NCBI GenBank assembly: GCA_046566145.1
Contig: JBKHXF010000013.1
Location: 1-60,922, forward strand
Direction: 5' to 3'
Origin: JBKHXF01 sp046566145
GTDB taxonomy: Bacteria; Actinomycetota; Nitriliruptoria; Nitriliruptorales; Nitriliruptoraceae
DNA length: 60,922 bases
Below the pieces are notes generated by a model. That model saw only the letters and a list, made by a program, of their open reading frames with translations, ran no database searches and had not been told where the DNA came from. Numbering within the stretch: the first letter of the stretch is position 1; every line of letters begins with the position of its first letter. Of the stretch, positions 25,918 through 34,375 are shown one piece after another. Made by a program: the position numbers and the translations under genes.

Positions 25918-27654
25918 GTGACCGCTGCCCGCCCCCGCCCCGCCCGCACCGCCGCGCTCGCGGTCCTGCTGGCCGTCGCGGCCCTGCTCCTCGGGCCCGC
26001 CACGCCGGCGTCCGCCCACGCGGCGATCGTCGAGACGACCCCGGCCGACGGGGCACAGGTCGACGCCGTGGACGAGGTCCGCCTGCGCTTCAACGAGGCC
26101 GTGACGGTCCCGACCGGCGGCATCCGCGTGTACGACGCCAGCGGCGAGCGCGTGGACGACGGCACCGCGTCGCTCGACGGCTCCGACACCGTGGTCGCGC
26201 CGCTGTCCGGCCTCGCGGACGGCACGTTCGTCGCGACCTACCGGATCACGTCCGAGGACGGCCACGTCGTCCGCGGCGCCCTGGTCTTCACCGTCGGCGA
26301 CGCCCCCGGCGGGATCGACGAGGGCCTGCTCGCCTCGCTCGTCGACGCGGGCGACTCACCGGTGGTGGCGGCGCTGGGCGTGGTCGTCCGCGCGGGCACC
26401 CACCTCGCGCTGCTCGTGCTGGGCGGGGCGCTGCTCGCGCTGGTGCGGGTCGTCTCCCGCGACGACGACCGGAGCGCCGCCCGCGCGTGGGCACGCCGCG
26501 CGGCGTGGGCCACCGTCGGCCTGTCGCTGCTCGCCGTCCCGGTGCAGTCGATGGCGGTCACCGGGCTCGGCCCCGTCGCCGCGCTCGCGCCCGCCCCGCT
26601 CGGCGAGACCCTCGCCGCCACCGTCGGGCAGGCCGCCGTCCTGCGGCTGCTCGCCGCCGGCGCGGTCCTGCTCCTGCTCGGTCGGGCCGCCGACACGGTC
26701 GTGCTCGGCGCGGCAGGCCTCGCGCTCGCGTCGCTGCTCCTCGACGGGCACACCCGCACCGTCGAACCGGCCTGGCTGATGTGGACCGCCGACGCCGTCC
26801 ACGTCGCCGCCGGCGCCGCGTGGCTGGGCGGGCTCGTCGTGCTGGCCGGGGCGCTGCGCCGGCGTCGGCTCGCCGACGACCCGGTCGGCGGCGCCGGCCT
26901 GGTCGCGCGCTTCTCCGCCGTTGCCACGGTCGCGCTCGTGGCCGTGGTCGTCGCCGGCTCCGCCATGTCGTGGGCCACCGTGCAGGCCCCCCGGGCCCTG
27001 CTGTCCACGTCGTACGGCGTCACGCTCCTCGTCAAGCTCGCCATCGCCGCCGCGGTCATCGCCGCCGGCGCCCACAACCACCGCCGGCTGGTCCCCGACG
27101 TCGTCGCGGCGGTGCGACCCGTCCCCGCCGGCGGCTCGAGCGACACCGTCCCGGACGCCGTCGCAGGCACCGCGCCCGGGGCCTCCCTCGACGACGGCGA
27201 GGCTGCGTGGTCCCGGCTGCGCCGCACCGTCCGGCTCGAGGTGCTCGGACTCGCCGTCCTGCTCGTCGTCACCGGCGTGCTCGTCCAGCAGCGGCCGGCC
27301 GCCGAGGCGGCCGGCATCACCGGGCTGTTCGAGGCGCGCCAGCCACTCGGCGACGAGCTCGCCCTCGACGTCGTCGTCGACCCGAACCGGGCCGGCTTCA
27401 ACCAGATCCACCTCTACGTGCTCGACGCGACCGGCCGCCCCACCGACGACATCGAGGGCATCACCGTCGAGCTCACCCCGCCCGGCGAGGCGGGCACGCC
27501 GCTCGTCCGCGAGCCGTTCGTCGCCGGCCCCGGCCACTGGCAGGTCAACGGTCGCGAGCTCGCCTTCCCGGGGCGCTGGACCATCGAGGTCGTCGTCCGG
27601 GTCGACACCTTCACCGAGGCGCGCAGTAGCGTCGACGTGGTCGTCAACCCCTGA
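25918..27654 (+). CDS. CopC-CopD fusion, copper-binding/copper-transport membrane protein
   Basis: 578 residues from the GTG at 25918. The signal peptide (…LLLGPATPASA) is directly followed by mature HAAIVETTPADGA, the CopC domain whose N-terminal His after cleavage is a typical Cu(II) ligand; the domain closes with SEDGHVVRGALVFTV. About eight membrane helices of the CopD type follow (VRAGTHLALLVLGGALLAL … VTGVLVQQRP). A C-terminal extracytoplasmic domain of ~110 residues (NQIHLYVLDATGRPTDDIEGITVELTPP) completes it. It probably handles copper at the membrane. The next gene, 49 bases on, belongs to the same unit. Confidence 0.93.
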   Translation: MTAARPRPARTAALAVLLAVAALLLGPATPASAHAAIVETTPADGAQVDAVDEVRLRFNEAVTVPTGGIRVYDASGERVDDGTASLDGSDTVVAPLSGLADGTFVATYRITSEDGHVVRGALVFTVGDAPGGIDEGLLASLVDAGDSPVVAALGVVVRAGTHLALLVLGGALLALVRVVSRDDDRSAARAWARRAAWATVGLSLLAVPVQSMAVTGLGPVAALAPAPLGETLAATVGQAAVLRLLAAGAVLLLLGRAADTVVLGAAGLALASLLLDGHTRTVEPAWLMWTADAVHVAAGAAWLGGLVVLAGALRRRRLADDPVGGAGLVARFSAVATVALVAVVVAGSAMSWATVQAPRALLSTSYGVTLLVKLAIAAAVIAAGAHNHRRLVPDVVAAVRPVPAGGSSDTVPDAVAGTAPGASLDDGEAAWSRLRRTVRLEVLGLAVLLVVTGVLVQQRPAAEAAGITGLFEARQPLGDELALDVVVDPNRAGFNQIHLYVLDATGRPTDDIEGITVELTPPGEAGTPLVREPFVAGPGHWQVNGRELAFPGRWTIEVVVRVDTFTEARSSVDVVVNP

Positions 27655-27703
27655 CCCAGCACGCCGGCGCCCACCTCGCCCGCCCCGACCCAGGAGCAGC
27701 ACC

Positions 27704-28723
27704 GTGCGGACCCGCACCCGCCTGCGCACCGTCCTCGCGGCGACCGCCGGCGCGGTCGTGCTCGCGGCCGGCCCGGCCGCGGCCGACGCGCCCGGCCCGA
27801 CCAGCTACGTCTCGACGATCACCTCGACCCCCGACGGGCTCGAGGCCGAGGTCATCGGCGGCGACTCCTACCTCACGCTGCGGGTGCCCGACGGCACCGA
27901 GGTGGTCGTCCCGGGCTACGACGAGGACGAGCTCTACCTCCGGTTCAACACCGACGGCACCGTCGAGGTCAACACCAACGCGGTCGCCTTCTACTTCTCG
28001 CAGGGCCGCTACGGCGCGGAGGTCCCCCCGGACCTCCAGCCCGGCAGCGTGCCCCCGACGTGGGTGCTCGTCGCCGAGGACGGCGCCTACTCGTGGCACG
28101 ACCACCGGATCCACTGGATGTCGCCGACCCCGCCGGACTTCATCGACCCCGGCGCCACCGAGGTCCAGCCGGTCTACGACTGGGAGATCCCGCTCCTCGT
28201 CGACGGCGAGCCGGTCGCCATCACCGGCGACCTGGCGTACCTCCCGGCGGCGTCGCCGGTGCCGGGGCTCCTCGCCCTGCTCGTGACCGCCGGCGCGGCC
28301 GTGGCGCTGCTGCGCGCCCGTCCCGGCCTCGGCGGCCCGGTCGCGCTGGCCGCCGGCGTCCTCACCCTCGCCGCCATCTCGACGAGCCTGTTCGGGCTCC
28401 CGCCGGGGGTCGACGGCAACACGGTGCTGGCCCTGCCGGCCGCGGCCGGCGCCCTGCTGGCGCTCATCGGGCTGCGCGGGGGCACCGCCCGCTCGCGCAG
28501 CCAGCTGCCCGTCGCCGCCGCGCTGGGCACCGTCGGCACGGGCGTGCTGACCCTGGGTTGGCTCTCCGCGCCGGTCCTGCCGACCTCGATCGACCCGGCC
28601 GTGGTCCGACCCCTGCTCGGCGCCGGCGTCGGTCTCGCGCTCGCCGTCCTCGTCGGCGCCGCCCTCACGCGCACCGCGGGCGCGCAGGACCAGGGTGGAG
28701 TTGGCACCGCGCCGACGACCTGA
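27704..28723 (+). CDS. Exported protein with C-terminal membrane helices, CopC-associated
   Basis: 339 residues from the GTG at 27704, with AGGAG 7 bases upstream. A signal peptide (VRTRTRLRTVLAATAGAVVLAAGPAAA) precedes a ~170-residue extracytoplasmic domain containing EDGAYSWHDHRIHWMSPTPPDF, a His-rich HDHR..HWM motif that could bind metal. About four to five membrane helices follow (VPGLLALLVTAGAAVALL, VALAAGVLTLAAIS …). Proteins with this WHDHR.HWM motif commonly accompany CopC/CopD genes, which supports a copper-linked envelope role; the exact function is unknown. It ends 25 bases before the tRNA gene. Confidence 0.75.
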   Translation: MRTRTRLRTVLAATAGAVVLAAGPAAADAPGPTSYVSTITSTPDGLEAEVIGGDSYLTLRVPDGTEVVVPGYDEDELYLRFNTDGTVEVNTNAVAFYFSQGRYGAEVPPDLQPGSVPPTWVLVAEDGAYSWHDHRIHWMSPTPPDFIDPGATEVQPVYDWEIPLLVDGEPVAITGDLAYLPAASPVPGLLALLVTAGAAVALLRARPGLGGPVALAAGVLTLAAISTSLFGLPPGVDGNTVLALPAAAGALLALIGLRGGTARSRSQLPVAAALGTVGTGVLTLGWLSAPVLPTSIDPAVVRPLLGAGVGLALAVLVGAALTRTAGAQDQGGVGTAPTT

Positions 28724-28748
28724 GGTACCGTCCCGAGCCGCTCGACCT

Positions 28749-28825
28749 GGGCCGGTAGCGCAGTCCGGCAGCGCACCTCCATGGCATGGAGGGGGTCGTG
28801 GGTTCGAATCCCATCCGGTCCACCA
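28749..28825 (+). tRNA. tRNA-Ala (anticodon GGC)
   Basis: A 77-base cloverleaf with encoded CCA. The acceptor stem GGGCCGG / CCGGTCC contains the G3:U70 wobble pair that identifies alanine tRNA. The anticodon arm is cctcc-atggcat-ggagg, giving anticodon GGC for GCC/GCU codons, a heavily used codon in this GC-rich genome. The T-loop TTCGAAT is canonical. A hairpin terminator follows 11 bases later. Confidence 0.95.
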
Positions 28826-28836
28826 GACACGAGCAC

Positions 28837-28869
28837 GAACGGCCCCGTGGCCCCGCCGCGGGGCCGTTC
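28837..28869 (+). terminator. Hairpin terminator after tRNA-Ala
   Basis: Perfect 11-base stem gaacggccccg / cggggccgttc with an 11-base loop, shortly after the tRNA 3' end. Confidence 0.75.
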
Positions 28870-28994
28870 CGCGTCCGGGAACCCCCAGCGGGGACGCGGT
28901 GCCAGCGGTTCGACCCGAGCGTCGTGTTCTCCTCCCCGCCGCCCGCGGGTGTGCGTTCCCTCACGGTTCACCCCCCGTTCGGCCACCGTCCGCC

Positions 28995-29000
28995 TAGGCT
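28995..29000 (+). promoter_or_regulatory. -10 box TAGGCT for the branched-chain amino acid transport operon
   Basis: TAGGCT about 95 bases before the GTG of the substrate-binding protein, after the tRNA terminator. No good -35 is visible. The leader that follows contains a 13-codon reading frame (29053-29094) ending one base before that GTG. Confidence 0.4.
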
Positions 29001-29095
29001 CTCCCGTCGCGGGGACCGCCGACGTGTTGGGCCCGCGGTCGCCAGCGCCAGCATGGCGCGGCGACCCGACCACGATCTGACCAGAGGGGTCTGAT

Positions 29096-30439
29096 GTGAG
29101 GACGTACACCAGGGCGCGCCGGATGGCTGGCGTGATGCTCGCCGCATCGCTGCTCGCCACCGCGTGCGGCGGCAGCACCGACGGCGACGGCGCCGGCACG
29201 GAGACCGAGACCGAGGACACCGGCGGCACCGAGGGCGGCGAGACCGAGGGCGGCGAGGCCGGCGCGCTCGGCCAGGTCGTCGTGCCCGCGGGCGAGGCCA
29301 TCCAGATCCGCTCGCTGCAGGCGATCTCGGGCGACGTGGCCTTCCTCGGCCTGCCCAACCAGCGCGGCACCGAGCTGGCCATCGAGGACTACGGCCAGAT
29401 CCAGGGCTTCGACGTCGAGCTCGGCACGCCGCTCGACGACCTCTGCGACTCGGCCGGTGGCCAGGCCGCGGCCCAGCAGATCGTCGCGGACGAGCAGGTC
29501 GTCGGCGTCATCGGCACCTCGTGCTCCGGCGCGGCCGTGGCCGCGATGCCGCTGATCTCGCAGGCCGGCATGGTCATGATCAGCCCGTCGAACACCTCGC
29601 CGTCGCTGACCTCCGACCTGGCGGGCACCGCCGGCGAGGACTACCAGCCCGGCTACTACCGCACGGCGCACAACGACCTGTTCCAGGGCCAGGCCGTCGC
29701 GGAGTTCCTGTTCAACGACAAGGGCGTCACCAAGGCCGCCGCCATCCACGACGGCGACCCCTACACCGAGGGTCTCGCGCGCGCCTTCGCCGACGCCTTC
29801 GAGGCGCTCGGCGGCGAGGTCACCGCGTTCACCGCCGTCAACAAGGGCGACACCGACATGACGGGTGCGCTGACCGAGGCCGCCCAGGGCGAGCCCGGCG
29901 CGCTGTTCTTCCCGATCTTCATGCCGGAGGCCGGCTTCATCGTCCAGCAGATCGCCGACGTGGAGGGCCTCTCCGACGCGCTGCTGATCTCCGCCGACGG
30001 CACCCTGACCGACAACTTCACCGAGCTGCCCGAGTCCGTGGGCGTGTTCCACTCCGGCCCGAACCTGGCCTACGGGGACAACGCCAACGAGCTCGGCACC
30101 TCCGCGGACGACTTCCTCGCCCGCTACGAGGAGGCCTACGGTGAGACCCCGGCCGCGGCGTTCTGGGCGCACAGCTACGACGCGACCGCCCTGCTGCTGA
30201 AGGCCATCGACGCGGTCGCGGAGGTGGACGGTGACGGCAACCTCGTGATCGACCGCCAGGCGCTGCGCGACGAGCTGACGGCGACCAGCGGCTACCAGGG
30301 CATCATCGGCACCATCAACTGCGACGAGTTCGGCGACTGCGGTGCCCAGCGCATCTCCATCGTCGAGCACGTCGAGGGTGAGACCAAGGCCCAGGAGCTC
30401 GCGGACAACATCGTCTTCGAGTTCGAGCCGGCTGCCTGA
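29096..30439 (+). CDS. livK: Branched-chain amino acid ABC transporter, substrate-binding lipoprotein
   Basis: 447 residues from the GTG at 29096 (AGAGGGG about 6 bases upstream). Lipoprotein signal VRTYTRARRMAGVMLAASLLATAC is followed by a GGS/Glu/Thr/Gly-rich linker, then a periplasmic-binding-protein type I fold of the Leu/Ile/Val family (IRSLQAISGDVAFLGLPNQRGTELAIEDYG; VVGVIGTSCSGAAVAAMPLISQAGMVMISPSNTSPSL). It captures the amino acid or a related solute at the outer membrane face and delivers it to the LivHM permeases. Substrate specificity is not readable. A strong hairpin follows, expected to keep this transcript more abundant than the rest of the operon. Confidence 0.95.
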   Translation: MRTYTRARRMAGVMLAASLLATACGGSTDGDGAGTETETEDTGGTEGGETEGGEAGALGQVVVPAGEAIQIRSLQAISGDVAFLGLPNQRGTELAIEDYGQIQGFDVELGTPLDDLCDSAGGQAAAQQIVADEQVVGVIGTSCSGAAVAAMPLISQAGMVMISPSNTSPSLTSDLAGTAGEDYQPGYYRTAHNDLFQGQAVAEFLFNDKGVTKAAAIHDGDPYTEGLARAFADAFEALGGEVTAFTAVNKGDTDMTGALTEAAQGEPGALFFPIFMPEAGFIVQQIADVEGLSDALLISADGTLTDNFTELPESVGVFHSGPNLAYGDNANELGTSADDFLARYEEAYGETPAAAFWAHSYDATALLLKAIDAVAEVDGDGNLVIDRQALRDELTATSGYQGIIGTINCDEFGDCGAQRISIVEHVEGETKAQELADNIVFEFEPAA

Positions 30440-30452
30440 CCCACGCACGCGG

Positions 30453-30485
30453 CGACGACCGGGGCACCTGCTGCCCCGGTCGTCG
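30453..30485 (+). terminator. Hairpin between livK and livH (attenuating terminator)
   Basis: Perfect 14-base stem cgacgaccggggca / tgccccggtcgtcg with a 5-base loop, 13 bases after the livK stop. Since livHMGF continue downstream in the same direction, it probably acts as a partial terminator or 3'-end stabiliser for the binding-protein message. Confidence 0.7.
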
Positions 30486-30573
30486 TCCGTCGGGGGCGGT
30501 CCAGCACCCGGGCCGCCACCACCTCCACCACCCCCGTCCCCCGACCCCACCGACACACCCAGGGAGCCCAGCG

Positions 30574-31680
30574 ATGAGCACCACGACCGCCCCGAGCCCA
30601 CGGTTCGGGACCCGATCGGGCGCGTCCACGTGGATCGACGTGTTCCTGCGCGTCTTCCGCGTCGTCGCGCTGCTGATCATCGTCCTCGGACTCGTCCGCT
30701 TCGGGATCGACTTCGTCCGCGGCGACACCATCAGCGGCGCCGAGCTCGTCCGGCTGATCACGGCCGGGCTGGCCCAGGGAGCCATGTACGGCCTGATCGC
30801 CCTCGGCTACTCGATGGTCTACGGCGTGCTCGGCTTCATCAACTTCGCCCACGGCGAGGTCTTCATGGCTGGCGCCGTGACCGGGTTCGTCGTCGCGGAC
30901 GCGACGGCGCGGGCGGGCATGTGGGAGTCGGCGTTCCTGCTGGCCATCCTGCTCGTGCTGGTGGCCGCGATGGCCACCTCGATCCTCACCGCGGTCGTGC
31001 TCGAGCGCGTCGCCTACCGGCGGCTGCGCGGCGCCCCGCGCCTGATCCCGCTGATCACCTCGATCGGCGCGTCCTTCTTCCTGCAGAACCTCGTGCTGGG
31101 CCTCATCGGCCCGGCCTCTCGCTCCTACCCGTCCGCGCCGGCGTGGCTGACGCAGCAGCGCACGCTGTTCGGCGTCGCCATCACCGGCGCGAGCCTGACC
31201 GTCCTCGTCCTCGCGTTCGTCTCGATGTTCATCCTCAAGCGCTTCGTCGAGGGGACCAAGACCGGTCGCGCGATGCGCGCCGTCGCGGAGGACAAGGAGA
31301 TCGCGGCCCTCATGGGCATCGACGTCGACCGGACCATCCGCCTCGTGTTCGTCGTCGGCGGTGCGATGGCGGGCGTCGCCGCGGTGGCCTGGGGCCTGCT
31401 GTTCCGTCAGGTCAGCTACTTCGTCGGCTTCATCCCCGGCATCAAGGCCTTCACCGCCGCCGTCGTCGGCGGCATCGGCAACCTCGGCGGCGCGATGGTC
31501 GGCGGGCTGTTCCTCGGCACCGTCGAGTCCGTCGGGCCGCTGACGATCCTCGCGCCCCTCGGCGTCCCGGCCCCGAACCAGCTCCGCGACGTGGTCGCCT
31601 TCAGCGTCCTCGTCCTGGTGCTGCTGTTCCGGCCGTCCGGCCTGTTCGGTGAGCTCCTCGGCTCGGAGAACCGCGCATGA
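30574..31680 (+). CDS. livH: Branched-chain amino acid ABC transporter permease LivH
   Basis: 368 residues, ATG at 30574 with GGGAG upstream. LivH-type permease: AGLAQGAMYGLIALGYSMVYGVLGFINFAHGEVFMAGA is the diagnostic N-terminal signature, with GTKTGRAMRAVAEDKEIAALMGIDVDRTI as the ATPase-contacting loop. An extra ~60-residue N-terminal segment with one membrane helix makes it longer than the usual ~290-300. It forms half of the channel with LivM, whose start overlaps this stop (ATGA). Confidence 0.96.
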   Translation: MSTTTAPSPRFGTRSGASTWIDVFLRVFRVVALLIIVLGLVRFGIDFVRGDTISGAELVRLITAGLAQGAMYGLIALGYSMVYGVLGFINFAHGEVFMAGAVTGFVVADATARAGMWESAFLLAILLVLVAAMATSILTAVVLERVAYRRLRGAPRLIPLITSIGASFFLQNLVLGLIGPASRSYPSAPAWLTQQRTLFGVAITGASLTVLVLAFVSMFILKRFVEGTKTGRAMRAVAEDKEIAALMGIDVDRTIRLVFVVGGAMAGVAAVAWGLLFRQVSYFVGFIPGIKAFTAAVVGGIGNLGGAMVGGLFLGTVESVGPLTILAPLGVPAPNQLRDVVAFSVLVLVLLFRPSGLFGELLGSENRA

Positions 31681-33530
31681 GCACCACGACCGCTCCTCCC
31701 GCACCCGCATCTGCGCCGGCCCCGACGGCGCCGGCGGCCTCCGTCGACCTGCACCGTGCCTGGACCGCGGGGATACCCGCCGGCCTCGGCATGCTCGTGG
31801 TCTGCGGCGTCGGCATGGCCGTCACGTTCGACGCGCGCTTCGTCATCGCCGGCGCGTTGAGCCTCGGCTGGACCGCGCTCGGCCTGCTGCCGCTGTTCGC
31901 CGGCTGGTCGGCCGCCTCGCGCCCCGAGCTCGAGGGGGTCGAGACGGCCCCGCCGGGCCCGACCGACGTCGCCACCGCCGCGCTGGCGGGGCTCGTCGCC
32001 GGCGGCTTCCTCGCCGTCTTCGTGCTCCTGCTCGACAGCGTCGGCAGCTCGCTGCGCACGGTGCTGATCAACCTCAGCCCGCAGCTGCTCGAGATGCTCA
32101 CCTTCGGGCGTGGGACCGGCACCGGCGTGCTGGTCTCCCTGCTGCTCCCGACGGTCGTCGCCGCGCTGGCCGGCGCCGCCCGCGTCGCCCCCGCCCGCGT
32201 CCGTGACGGCCTCGTCTCGGCGCTGGTCTGGACCCTCTCGGTGTCGCTGCTCATCGGTCCCCTGGGGGGGATCCTGCGCACGCTGCGCATCGACGGCATC
32301 ACGGCGTCGCTGACGACCCGGCAGGGGCTCACCGTCGTCGGTGCGCTGGTCGTCGCCGGGGTCGCCTTCGCGCTGCGCGCCGGCGCGCACGGCCGGGCCC
32401 GCGAGCTGCGCGCGCGGCAGCTGTCCGCCGCGCCGACGACCGCCTCCCGCGTCCGGCTGACGCTGGTGCTGCTGGCCGTCGCCGTCGTCGTTCCGTTCCT
32501 GTTCGACCGGTCCGTCAACGACATGCTCATCAACGTCGTGATCTTCGGGATCATGGCGCTCGGGCTCAACATCGTCATCGGCCTGGCTGGCATGCTCGAC
32601 CTGGGCTACGTCGCGTTCTTCGCGGTCGGCGCCTACACCACGGCCGTGCTCACGGCGCCGGTGACCAACAACCTGGCCATCTCGCCCGGGCTGCCGTTCT
32701 GGCTCGCCCTGCCCATCGCGCTGGCGGTGGCGGTCGTCGCCGGACTGCTCATCGGCACCCCGGTCATCCGGCTGCGCGGCGACTACCTCGCGATCGTGAC
32801 CCTCGGGTTCGCCGCGATCGCCCAGCGGCTGGTCGTCTCGGACTGGTTCGCGCCGGTCCTCGGCGGCCCGCAGGGCGTGCGCAACGTCCCCGGCGTCTGG
32901 GTCGGCATCGACACGGTCAACGCCACCACCAGCCCACGCGGCTTCCTGTGGCTCTGCCTGGCCGTCCTCGGGGTCGTCATCTACGTGGCGTGGCGCCTGC
33001 AGCACTCCCGCATGGGCCGCGCCTGGCAGGCCATCCGCGAGGACGAGACCGTCGCCGAGGCGATGGGGATCAACGTGGCGGGCCAGAAGCTGCTCGCGTT
33101 CTGCGTCGGGTCGGTCTTCGCCGCCCTCGCCGGCGCGCTGTTCGCCGCCAAGGTCAGCTCGGCGTTCCCGACCTCGTTCGAGCTGCTGGTCTCCGTCCTC
33201 GTGCTGGTCGTCGTCATCGTCGGCGGCACCGGCTACGTGCCCGGCGTGCTCCTCGGCTCGCTGGTGCTGGTCGGCGTCCTCGGCGGCCCGACCACGCAGG
33301 GCCTGCTGGCCGAGTTCGCCAACTTCAAGCTGCTCATCTACGGCGCCCTGCTCGTGGTGATGATGCTGAACAAGCCCGAGGGGCTCCTCCCCCGACCCGA
33401 GCGCGGACGCGAGATCGAGCAGGAGGAGATGGACCAGGACGCCTGGTTCGACAAGAACGTCGGTGGGTCGTCGGCGGTCGCCGCCCAGCGCACCGGCACG
33501 ACGGGCGAGACCGCGGAGGAGCAGCCGTGA
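31677..33530 (+). CDS. livM: Branched-chain amino acid ABC transporter permease LivM, long form
   Basis: 617 residues; LivM proteins are usually 330-420. The C-terminal ~340 residues are the permease (INVVIFGIMALGLNIVIGLAGMLDLGYVAFFAVGAYTTAVL; GDYLAIVTLGFAAIAQRLVVS; RMGRAWQAIREDETVAEAMGI). The N-terminal ~270 residues add about six hydrophobic helices (GMLVVCGVGMAVTF; LVAGGFLAVFVLLL; LVWTLSVSLLIGPLGGIL) without a recognised family. A hydrophilic Glu/Asp-rich tail ends the protein. The start overlaps livH (ATGA) and the stop overlaps livG (GTGA). Confidence 0.95.
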   Translation: MSTTTAPPAPASAPAPTAPAASVDLHRAWTAGIPAGLGMLVVCGVGMAVTFDARFVIAGALSLGWTALGLLPLFAGWSAASRPELEGVETAPPGPTDVATAALAGLVAGGFLAVFVLLLDSVGSSLRTVLINLSPQLLEMLTFGRGTGTGVLVSLLLPTVVAALAGAARVAPARVRDGLVSALVWTLSVSLLIGPLGGILRTLRIDGITASLTTRQGLTVVGALVVAGVAFALRAGAHGRARELRARQLSAAPTTASRVRLTLVLLAVAVVVPFLFDRSVNDMLINVVIFGIMALGLNIVIGLAGMLDLGYVAFFAVGAYTTAVLTAPVTNNLAISPGLPFWLALPIALAVAVVAGLLIGTPVIRLRGDYLAIVTLGFAAIAQRLVVSDWFAPVLGGPQGVRNVPGVWVGIDTVNATTSPRGFLWLCLAVLGVVIYVAWRLQHSRMGRAWQAIREDETVAEAMGINVAGQKLLAFCVGSVFAALAGALFAAKVSSAFPTSFELLVSVLVLVVVIVGGTGYVPGVLLGSLVLVGVLGGPTTQGLLAEFANFKLLIYGALLVVMMLNKPEGLLPRPERGREIEQEEMDQDAWFDKNVGGSSAVAAQRTGTTGETAEEQP

Positions 33531-34375
33531 GCACCCCCATCCTCGAGATCGAGCAGCTCGCCGTCGCCTTCGGCGGCCTCAAGGCCGTCGACGGCGTCGA
33601 CCTGACCGTCGACCAGGGCGAGATCGTCTCGATCATCGGCCCCAACGGCGCCGGGAAGACGACGTTCTTCAACTGCATCACCGGGCTCGTCACGCCCGAC
33701 TCCGGCCGGATCCTGTTCGAGGGCGTCGACATCGCCGGGTGGACCGCGGACGCGATCACCCGGCAGGGCGTCGCCCGGACCTTCCAGAACGTGCGGCTCT
33801 TCCCCGACCTCACGATCCTCGAGAACGTGATGATCGGCCGGCACTGCCGCACCTCCAAGGGGCTCGTCCCGGCCCTCTTCGGCACCCCCGGCTTCCGCCG
33901 GGAGGAGCAGGAGATCGAGGACAAGGCCAAGGAGGTGCTCGCCTTCTTCGGCAAGCGCCTCGTCGGCTACCGGTTCCACCAGAAGGCCAGCGTGCTGTCG
34001 TACGCGAACCGCCGGCGCCTCGAGATCGCCCGCGCGATGGCGACCGAGCCGCGCCTGCTCTGCCTCGACGAGCCCGTCGCCGGCATGAACCCGATGGAGA
34101 CCGCCGAGCTCACCGGGCTCATCGCGAAGCTCCGCGACGAGTGGGGCTTCACCATCGTGATGATCGAGCACGACATGAACGTCGTCGGCGAGATCTCCGA
34201 CCGCGTGGTCGTGCTCGACCATGGCGTCAAGATCGCCGAGGGCGAGTACGCCGACGTCTCCACCGACCCGCAGGTCATCGAGGCCTACCTCGGCCGTCCC
34301 GCCGAGAACGCCGCGCACGAGGGGCTGACCGTCGAGGACGGCCTCGCCATGCAGCAGCAGGAGGAGCAGCCGTGA
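33527..34375 (+). CDS. livG: Branched-chain amino acid ABC transporter ATPase LivG
   Basis: 282 residues from the GTG at 33527 with GGAGGA upstream. Walker A is GPNGAGKTT, Walker B LLCLDEPVAGMNP and the H-loop MIEHDM. The signature is LSYANRRRLEIARA, close to the LivG-typical LSYGQQRRLE rather than LSGGQ. The LivG-specific TFQNVRLFPDLTILENVMIG is present. It is one of the two cytoplasmic ATPases powering uptake. The livF start overlaps its stop. Confidence 0.96.
   Translation: MSTPILEIEQLAVAFGGLKAVDGVDLTVDQGEIVSIIGPNGAGKTTFFNCITGLVTPDSGRILFEGVDIAGWTADAITRQGVARTFQNVRLFPDLTILENVMIGRHCRTSKGLVPALFGTPGFRREEQEIEDKAKEVLAFFGKRLVGYRFHQKASVLSYANRRRLEIARAMATEPRLLCLDEPVAGMNPMETAELTGLIAKLRDEWGFTIVMIEHDMNVVGEISDRVVVLDHGVKIAEGEYADVSTDPQVIEAYLGRPAENAAHEGLTVEDGLAMQQQEEQP

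Noticed and set aside
22859..25921. Plus-strand open frame opposite leuS
   Set aside because: Shadow of leuS; no supporting features.
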